Assembly: GCA_948439925.1 (NCBI GenBank)
Contig: CAOJNR010000019.1
Coordinates: forward strand, 1-12,092
DNA from: an uncultured Clostridia bacterium
GTDB taxonomy: Bacteria > Bacillota > Clostridia > Christensenellales > UBA1242
DNA length: 12,092 nt
Direction of reading: 5' to 3'
In this document: positions 7,901-12,092 of the stretch, piece by piece
Numbering within the stretch: the stretch's first letter is position 1
How the letters are laid out: each line of letters starts with the position of its first letter
Made by a program: the position numbers and the translations under genes
Notes under the pieces: generated by a model
Seen by the model: only the letters and a program-made list of their open reading frames with translations
What the model was told of the DNA's origin: nothing
The model's database searches: none

Positions 7901-10900
7901 GCCAACAAGACCGCCAACTTTCAATTCGCCACTTTTGTTGTTTTCACCAACTATCATATCCTTAACATTGACAACAAGGTCAGAAATGTATGAATAGCTG
8001 TTGATTTGATTGATGAATTTTCCTTTAAAACTATTTAAAGACAAAGTGAATGCATCACCAACGATTGCGACATTTGAAAGAGTATAAGATTTTGAATCAT
8101 TTTCCCAAGTCATTTCAAGGTCTGAACTTAAATAATAATATTTTATGCTTGTTGTTCCTGATATTTTTGCATTTTTAGATTCTGACTCCATACCAGTCAA
8201 CTCTATCGGATTAAGTTTTGTTCCTGCATCAAAGCTTCCTGTCACGGCTTTTTCGATTATTTTTGTGATAACGTTATTTAATGTTTCGTTATGATAATCA
8301 CCATATCCATATCTTCCTGATCCTTCACTATATCCAGTCATGTAAGCCATATCCCTGCCTTGATCATCAGTTGTGAGGGTTACGCCATGGTTATAGAAAT
8401 TGTTTCCTTTTGCTGAACTTTTTCCGCTACCGAATAAAGCTTTTATACTAACACCGCTTGAATCTTTGGTTGTTTTATCGCTGTTATGTGTAACCAAACT
8501 ATAATTTGAGCTTGTTATTACTGTTCCTGTTGCTCCGTCTGCTTGATCCACTTTTCCAATAAGACCGCCAAAATAGTAATCTGCTCCAATTAAGCCTTTG
8601 TCTTTTGCAACAAAGACGTCACCATAGTTATAGTTATTTGACAAATTGATTGAGTTTGCTTTAATGTATCCAGCAGTTCCACCAAGGTTTGCGGTTGATG
8701 ATGCGTCAGATGAAAGTCTGATATCACCACCGAAAGAGAGCTTGTTGAGTGTTGCTGTGTTTGAAGGCTGATTGTTGTTTGCTGAGTTAGATGAAATGCT
8801 TCCAACAATTCCGCCTGCATTTATTGAAGAAGATGTATCCAAGAGGATATGTCCGTCATAACGGCTTATTTTGCCATTTACAACTCCTGATGTTTGAATT
8901 GTGATATTTTCAGCGTCACCCACAAATCCACCAATATTTGCTGTTCCACCTTTAATATTGAATGAATCTGTCACTCTGACTTTACCATTTCCGTTGAGTG
9001 TTGCAGTGGTAGCACTGCCGACAAGTCCGCCTGCATGAACCTCACTTGCATTGAGTGAAATGATGTTGACATGTTCGTCACTTGCAGAACTAAATTCAAT
9101 ATTTGCATTTGATTGAGCTGAAATATTAACAGTTGTGCCTTGGCCAACAAGTCCGCCATAGTAAATTTTGTCTGCTGAGATTGAATTTGTTGTATAAACA
9201 AGGTCGTTACTTAAATTGAACATACCTGTTGCGGATGTTTCACGGTTTGTCACATTATATGTCTTAAAGTTTTGAACAGAGATTTGACGCTTTGATTTGC
9301 CGACAAGTCCGCCATAGTAAATTGTGCCCCATCTATTTGATGAATTAAGTTTTGTTTTAATCTGTGATGAACCGCCTCCTATGTTCGATATTGAAACAGT
9401 TCCGCCAGAATCACTAACTTTGCCAACAAGACCGCCGTAGAAGAGATCACCACCTTCTTTTTCAGCACTAAGTTCACTTGAAACGAAATCTTGATTTGTG
9501 CCACTTGTTATATTTGAGTTGGCACTCAGTCCAATATTTTTGTAAACAAAACCAATAAGTCCACCAACTTGGATTGTTGAGTAATCTGAATTTGTTGTAT
9601 CAAATTTCAAAGTTTGAGTGGTCACAGATTGAAGGTCAACTCTGAAAGGTTGAGTGTTTTCAGCTTGTGAAACACAGCCAATCATAGCACCAAGTGAAAG
9701 CGATTTATTAGTGTCTATTTGCGTTTGATTGTTGTTTGTTGAAAGGTTTACTGCAATAAGAGTGTCTAACATATCGCCATTCACTTCGATTGTGTTCATT
9801 GAGAAATTCATTTGACGAACGGCTGAGTTTTGTTCTAATTGACCTGCGAACAAGCCAACATTTTCAACAGCTGGTGAAACATTCAAGAAAGTTGCAGTGT
9901 TTTTCCAATTAGCTGTGTTCAGCACAATTTTTGTGCCTGAAACATTTGTGCTTTGAAGTTCAGTTGCTATAAGTCCAACATTCTTGCCAATCAATTTTAT
10001 GCCTGGACTATTGAATTCAAAGGTCATATTTGAAATCACTGCTTCTGTCATAGCACCATTAACAAATGCACCTGCAAAGTCAGTGTTGCTACTTGCAAAC
10101 AAGTTATCGTATGCCGAACCATTATTTTCAAAAGAAATCACTGTATCTCTGATAGTAAAGCCAGAAGCTATGTTACTGAAAAGTGGCTTATCAAGGATAA
10201 CTTTGACTGGATTACCTTCTGAGGTTGTTGTTCCACCGCCTCTGATCGTTCCTGCAAAAGATTCTATTTCTGTGAAGGCAGAGTATCTTTGCAGATAAGC
10301 TCTTATATCCACATCTGCAAACTGATTTTCGGTATCTTTGCTGACTCTTCCTCTCACAACAACTTCGATGTTTTTGTTGAGGCGCATTGCATCAAGCGTT
10401 GCTTTTATGCTTTCATCATAGGCGTCAAGATAGAAAATATAGCCGAAAGCGTCAGTATATTTGAGTGTTGGGAAGAGAGTTGTGTCCTCATGAATCCAGT
10501 TGTCACTTGACCAATATGAATTGTTGAGGAATGAACCTTGTGTGAAAGACTTACCAGTTTTTATATCGGTGTATTTAGCTGGCTCTTCGGTCATAGTTAA
10601 ATATTTTACCTCTGCTTCACCTATTTTTCCTTTAATCTTTTCACTGCGAACATTTGGAGCAAAAAGAGGAGAAACATTCACATTGGTTGTTTGTTGATTT
10701 TGTGTTGTTTGCGTTGTGAAATAGCGATAGATTCTGCTGACAGTTGGGCCTTGGGTTGTGATAACTTTATCGTTGCCATTTTCGTCTTGTTGAATTTCTT
10801 GCGATTCTTCAACAACAAATGAAATCCATGGACTGAGGTCAGAAACAATGTTTGTGTTATCAGCCGTTTGACCTTCACTGTTTGTTATCGTGTCATTAGG

Positions 10901-12092
10901 CAATTTTGTTCCATCATCTGAATTTTTTGCAAACTCGCCGACGAAAGCGTGGATATTGTTTTGCTCGAAAACATTGATTGCATAGTTGTTTGCATCAGCA
11001 TAGTTATCATCTGTCATATAGTTATAAACAGAGAAGAAGTTAACGCTGTTTACTGCATGAAGAGCAACACTTGCATTTTCGTCTGCTGTGCTGTTTTTGT
11101 TAAGTTTTCCGATGATACCGCCCGAAGCAACATTCCCACGCACGTCACCGCTTGCATAGGCTTGGTTGATGATATACTTGCTTTTGTAGCCTTGAATTGA
11201 ACCATTTGATGACTTGTATACTTGAACCTTATCAGTAAGTTCAATTTCGCCGATAAGACCGCCAGCATACTGAGCATTCATGTCGACTGCATTGAGGTTT
11301 GAGTATGACAAATTCATTGAACCACTGCCAACATAGCCAACAAGTCCGCCGACTGCAATTCGGTCATAATCACCGCTGATTGAATCAAATATGTCAATCG
11401 CTCCACGTTCAAGCGATTTATCGAATGAATTGTTCAGATAGTATCTACCCATATTGATTTGGATAGTTTCTTGAATATCTTTTGTGTGTGTTGCAACAAG
11501 TTGAGAGAGTGTTCCGAACGATTGCCCAACTATTGCACCAGCGTAATACTTGGTTGAAACAATGTGTGTTTGATTGTTTGTCATTGTTCCATTGATGATA
11601 AGCTGAGCGTCTTTAATTGCAGTGTTGCTTCCAGAAAGTCCGACAAGACCACCCGCCACCGCTGACTGAACGAAAGTTGTGCCCTCAGCTTTAATGCTTG
11701 CAACGTTATAACTGAGGAAATCCTTTGATTTTTCAAAGTCTGACTCAGAATAGTAAGCATCATTGCCATTTCCCTCAAATATATCAAGGAATCCAGCAAT
11801 TCCACCTGCATAAGACATTTTTTCAACTTTTGTTCTCAGTCCTTTAATGGTTGTTCTGTCAAGAGTTGAATAAAGACTGGTTGCGATTGTGTTAAATTCG
11901 TTGCTTTTGCGAAGGTCTGACAGAGAGTCAGCATCGAGTATCTCTTCATCAGAGTTGCCATTGACTCTTCTGCTTGCAGTAACTCTTACATTCTCGACTG
12001 TAAGGTTTTTGAGTGTGCTGTTTGCGAACGCAAAGCCAACAATTCCACCAACAAAGTTTGAGCCTTCCACGCTTGCGCCGTCATTAAAAGTC
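1910..12092 (-). CDS. Giant GLUG-motif surface/adhesin-like protein, N-terminus beyond the window
   Basis: A single frame runs from the right edge to TAA at 1910-1912, about 3,393 codons. A GTG at 12068-12070 can be read as a start, but the frame continues upstream (TFNDGAS before it) and already encodes a GLUG motif there, so the gene is 5'-partial. Residue numbers below count that GTG as 1. About 25 motifs of the type GGLVG/GGIVG followed by a polar turn match the GLUG repeat family, found in bacterial extracellular proteins. They fall in four clusters, separated by segments such as the YWSSDNW region (about 515-525) and FDGNGHTL (about 1695), both typical of GLUG proteins. Residues about 2050-3095 hold no GLUG motif and look like beta-sandwich or beta-helix material. 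A Gly-rich part (about 3098-3232) and a Trp-rich tail (about 3276-3386) end the protein. It is rich in Asn, Ser and Thr with only about ten Cys, as expected outside the cell. No sortase motif or C-terminal membrane helix is seen. The role as adhesin or surface fibre is inferred from family and composition. Confidence 0.9.
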   Translation of the reverse strand, partial: TFNDGASVEGSNFVGGIVGFAFANSTLKNLTVENVRVTASRRVNGNSDEEILDADSLSDLRKSNEFNTIATSLYSTLDRTTIKGLRTKVEKMSYAGGIAGFLDIFEGNGNDAYYSESDFEKSKDFLSYNVASIKAEGTTFVQSAVAGGLVGLSGSNTAIKDAQLIINGTMTNNQTHIVSTKYYAGAIVGQSFGTLSQLVATHTKDIQETIQINMGRYYLNNSFDKSLERGAIDIFDSISGDYDRIAVGGLVGYVGSGSMNLSYSNLNAVDMNAQYAGGLIGEIELTDKVQVYKSSNGSIQGYKSKYIINQAYASGDVRGNVASGGIIGKLNKNSTADENASVALHAVNSVNFFSVYNYMTDDNYADANNYAINVFEQNNIHAFVGEFAKNSDDGTKLPNDTITNSEGQTADNTNIVSDLSPWISFVVEESQEIQQDENGNDKVITTQGPTVSRIYRYFTTQTTQNQQTTNVNVSPLFAPNVRSEKIKGKIGEAEVKYLTMTEEPAKYTDIKTGKSFTQGSFLNNSYWSSDNWIHEDTTLFPTLKYTDAFGYIFYLDAYDESIKATLDAMRLNKNIEVVVRGRVSKDTENQFADVDIRAYLQRYSAFTEIESFAGTIRGGGTTTSEGNPVKVILDKPLFSNIASGFTIRDTVISFENNGSAYDNLFASSNTDFAGAFVNGAMTEAVISNMTFEFNSPGIKLIGKNVGLIATELQSTNVSGTKIVLNTANWKNTATFLNVSPAVENVGLFAGQLEQNSAVRQMNFSMNTIEVNGDMLDTLIAVNLSTNNNQTQIDTNKSLSLGAMIGCVSQAENTQPFRVDLQSVTTQTLKFDTTNSDYSTIQVGGLIGFVYKNIGLSANSNITSGTNQDFVSSELSAEKEGGDLFYGGLVGKVSDSGGTVSISNIGGGSSQIKTKLNSSNRWGTIYYGGLVGKSKRQISVQNFKTYNVTNRETSATGMFNLSNDLVYTTNSISADKIYYGGLVGQGTTVNISAQSNANIEFSSASDEHVNIISLNASEVHAGGLVGSATTATLNGNGKVRVTDSFNIKGGTANIGGFVGDAENITIQTSGVVNGKISRYDGHILLDTSSSINAGGIVGSISSNSANNNQPSNTATLNKLSFGGDIRLSSDASSTANLGGTAGYIKANSINLSNNYNYGDVFVAKDKGLIGADYYFGGLIGKVDQADGATGTVITSSNYSLVTHNSDKTTKDSSGVSIKALFGSGKSSAKGNNFYNHGVTLTTDDQGRDMAYMTGYSEGSGRYGYGDYHNETLNNVITKIIEKAVTGSFDAGTKLNPIELTGMESESKNAKISGTTSIKYYYLSSDLEMTWENDSKSYTLSNVAIVGDAFTLSLNSFKGKFINQINSYSYISDLVVNVKDMIVGENNKSGELKVGGLVGELKRGIIFAVGIDGNIEVAGSKAVAVGGLVGNMQSGTISDSYSVADILYRASSTGSTTDSVSASGIIGFGSANKGEAYIHGTFSGGSLTSYIDANLHAFAGGSGISISNSYTYTYLDQNDHTTTKELTGSVDVWGGNGSNVKNSATYDKNALNATPSDNGGVDYSSVGFKGDKNLNFNFGYPTRTGFNYLRPSSLYSYKADDTRTKTLTIDNLPVEIENKAQLYGYTYTRLSVKETNNLTSNLAFGIPNASVLNIFKAGNNIGKANNVKQYFLLNDIDLSKTAYTANNFLVKDTSGLVKIPEQTNFDGNGHTLHNFQNTIFTDLQGRKVTNLRITNDADKELSAPLLVGTLNGTTVSNLTLSGRITGTVNNDLGAVANTATGSTILTAVTNMVNIAVDAGVNISVGGLVGAVNRDASLTISYSSNYAPIEVANSSKSIVCAGGLVGTSLNTLNIYNSYNANAIISGYRSSISGNAVGENADYKTGGIVGCSLGTIGIYNSYNSGIIKAGNKNVEGGKVAYAGGIIGHATSTITVSNCFNEGSIEALGKDPETVTEIQASKGSSVGDGPLSKEYSNMKITVTLLQKEGQKVNVHAYGIGYFGDDGIQEFKCNSSGEVIRNGIHTSSESSALLLSSVEVTDGYGGIKKLYNGVDIENCWSFGYYDSASPLNQNALYTYFESYYYRLYQPYEKNISVANGGINGLLTGDVYDIPVKKDADGKIVGHYKQNLSFDDQMVPVSTVYRIPYQNYVQLAVPGAKKLCFDARVRMLYFGMYENYELLQVNFFDGKLRGTGSESSYNGYASVFNGSNISNKNNENSSVEIDNIKSNTIYYTSGNFDGSTTINGSSYTLVGNNSDAVKALTADNTILEFNVSLNFSNGDSNLSNVNERYLSVSVANIYQGDKLVGDYADSSNISHVSGNTYQIQVTGPFKKGVYKLNATVDYRKDNSYNFSDLAGAVVVDDVEGSDTYGLFGIYMPNFDNGFVDNSLSLKKDDKQFSGVVNLVDDEDNLYYMIYNNNTLYFVPDATLVQKDQLDKPVNRIEGTYDLGTFKSLFANKTFTAMLQETITNISSGITITQEQVSSGSNISVKQDSITYKGTDEFVNKQIVTNYIASADVTDGKKTVVLTLNNNLLFDGFEHKYVGFYDETSDPLFSYDGDGNFNINTGLKYIAPSDSAYIDFEIVSAQDNEVTIVLDSEANINDFIAIINNNSKIAPIIKLENKHLGSYDRVDSIDDNYELQTSIWSDYSSGTFVNGEEFYEIDESGNIVIKDISGKSYTYGNVTVYDQYQALTFNMGVKVISTITGEDRNGSIIINGEEKQGFEFEKTLNANSSGMLNVDIVGKVEYDKISQFQVVGGQNETVTLTDVNLNFVSKEDKTLSFSSHYDNNFNLDGYSIIKHFDENNIAVYNVALLDGYTQISDSEQTPIARFKDGIYEKYADGTWNQISSSEIEAFELTYTTIDENEQEITRNFTINLAHLPTFSELEISKDYRINSSSKVELLLNDEDNTVGEYLYSKTTTSSTDCIFKDPTCDNVYGTLSDVQEGISINLDNKKATLQDIKASKISNSVSFNIVESQSLSNVNNTNTVEVTSNPKLLNLILTEDIFANANNNNKLKQNISISGNGYSIRFYNGDHSLYISHNSSHFISNCQLLGVVKQQSFLKNYANTKNVSTYGIIINPKTSTQIIHTTYTNGSMLNSFVSVKAADATGFGGDGNSISLGSAEKIANYGSLFAGNGKYGKSYTSTTTTQNGGGNGGNGGNIIIQKKENNHGLIVAGYGGNGGSEQVGNGGDLGFKMGKPFIYYIFQNEDKNIISELIKTTTPKQQTKNDKGVRTKGLGGSNGYEAKIVVDPSNNEATIIQTADLIALKTNEEIKASDFVEGAVGSELIWLAGHSKSNKDDNIRLRGRKISRDWTFGYLWMGANPNQTFVWAYGSGTDLKMNWEGYLSQNNNENFTGWNIFNLYKKSGQGNPDDKLERIFSNVKNGTWNNLTWTIKS
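1913..2245 (-). other. Tryptophan-rich C-terminal tail of the giant protein
   Basis: The last 111 residues hold eight Trp, in IWLAG, DWTFG, LWMGA, VWAYG, NWEGY, GWNIF, TWNN and TWTIKS. Only about ten Trp are seen in the preceding ~3,280 residues. The protein then stops at TWTIKS with no anchor. A compact ligand- or glycan-binding domain is one reading; I cannot name the family. Confidence 0.55.
2375..2780 (-). other. Glycine-rich segment of the giant protein
   Basis: Residues about 3098-3232 are dominated by Gly-Gly-Asn type triplets, notably NGGGNGGNGGN (2619-2656) and GYGGNGGSEQVGNGGD (about 2530-2577). They are separated by a short beta-like NIIIQKK...GLIVAG stretch and flanked by FGGDGNSISLGS and GLGGSNG. 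The pattern resembles bacterial glycine-rich domains thought to pack as glycine-helix bundles; that structural reading is inference. Confidence 0.65.
2781..5930 (-). other. Unassigned beta-rich segment of the giant protein
   Basis: About 1,050 residues without GLUG motifs and without any domain I can name. The sequence alternates hydrophobic and polar residues, with frequent turns of Asn, Asp and Gly and several VYKLNATVDY-like or FEIVSAQDNEVTIVL-like strands. This is compatible with tandem Ig-like or other beta-sandwich modules. The last part (about 2800-3100), with SGNGYSIRFYNG, reads more like a beta-helix rung. No active-site signature stands out. Confidence 0.45.
6300..6700 (-). repeat. 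GLUG cluster 4 (4 motifs)
   Basis: VGGLVGAVN, AGGLVGTSLN, TGGIVGCSLG and AGGIIGHATS occur at 33-45-residue intervals, several followed by the IYNSYN/NSYNSG pattern typical of GLUG units. This cluster is introduced by the FDGNGHTL segment at about 6965-6990. It is the last GLUG cluster before the unassigned C-terminal third. Confidence 0.8.
7680..7930 (-). repeat. GLUG cluster 3 (3 motifs)
   Basis: VGGLVGELK, VGGLVGNMQSG and the divergent SGIIGFGS occur here. They follow a unique segment (about 7930-8440) and precede a non-repeat stretch with VWGGNG and FGYPTRTGFNYL. Confidence 0.75.
8540..9870 (-). repeat. GLUG cluster 2 (11 or more motifs, most regular)
   Basis: This is the densest part of the stalk. 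From about 9560 downward the motifs are VGGLIGFV, YGGLVGKV, YGGLVGKS, YGGLVGQG, AGGLVGSA, IGGFVGDA, AGGIVGSI, LGGTAGYI and FGGLIGKV. Successive spacings are 43, 41, 52, 42, 33, 39, 44 and 38 codons. Two looser copies, NVGLFAGQ and LGAMIGCV, precede them. Residues between motifs are SxxNxxxI-type strands, consistent with stacked beta coils. Confidence 0.85.
11095..12060 (-). repeat. GLUG cluster 1 (about 7 motifs)
   Basis: This is the first visible cluster in the giant protein: FVGGIVGFA, YAGGIAGFL, AGGLVGLSG, AGAIVGQS, VGGLVGYVG, AGGLIGEI and SGGIIGKL, in order from the right edge. Spacing is irregular, about 30 to 90 residues. The cluster is followed by a non-repeat linker that carries YWSSDNW near 10485-10525. 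More copies may lie beyond the window. Confidence 0.8.

Noticed and set aside
8540..9870. Regularly spaced motif recurrence as a CRISPR-like array
   Set aside because: The recurrences are degenerate codon-level repeats in frame, with variable 33-52-codon spacing, and they encode GLUG motifs.
1910..12070. Many short open frames on both strands inside the giant gene
   Set aside because: All lie within the continuous minus frame with clear GLUG motifs. Their translations are low-complexity or compositionally skewed, as expected of shadow frames.
12068..12070. GTG as the true start of the giant protein
   Set aside because: The frame is open through the window edge, and a GLUG motif lies only a few residues after the GTG with no signal peptide, so the real N-terminus must be upstream.

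Overview
The window looks like the left end of a metagenome-type contig from a low-GC, Gram-positive-like bacterium. The DNA is AT-rich and genes are tightly packed. The RadC is of the Bacillota type with an AAAGGAG ribosome-binding site, and most of the sequence is one huge Asn/Ser/Thr-rich surface-type protein. I would guess an uncultured gut Clostridia lineage. That rests on protein style and recalled resemblance, not on any marker gene.

Layout: positions 1-42 are a G-rich low-complexity edge that is probably not genomic. Position 456 down to the edge carries a minus-strand small gene: a soluble N-terminal domain followed by hydrophobic sequence. Across a 125-bp AT-rich gap lies a plus-strand gene (582-944) of the same design and recognisably similar in sequence. 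Together they form a divergent, apparently paralogous pair of membrane-anchored, possibly winged-helix-like proteins. Convergent to the second gene is a complete, canonical radC (974-1669, minus). It has a strong Shine-Dalgarno, a good extended -10 promoter (1774-1802) and a leader of about 97 nt. Just upstream of that promoter is a perfect 16-bp inverted repeat (1810-1855).

The rest (1910 to the right edge, minus) is a single open frame of about 3,390 codons whose N-terminus lies outside the window. It encodes a giant GLUG-motif protein. Four clusters of GLUG-like motifs (about 25 copies, typically 33-52 residues apart) alternate with non-repeat segments. These are followed by about 1,050 residues of unassigned, probably beta-rich sequence, a glycine-rich segment and a tryptophan-rich C-terminal tail. 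No LPXTG signal or C-terminal membrane anchor is visible. I read it as a secreted or surface adhesin-like fibre; this is inference from the repeat family and composition.

No tRNA, rRNA, CRISPR array, transposase or phage gene is visible. Two things deserve most attention: the divergent small-protein pair, and the C-terminal third of the giant protein.
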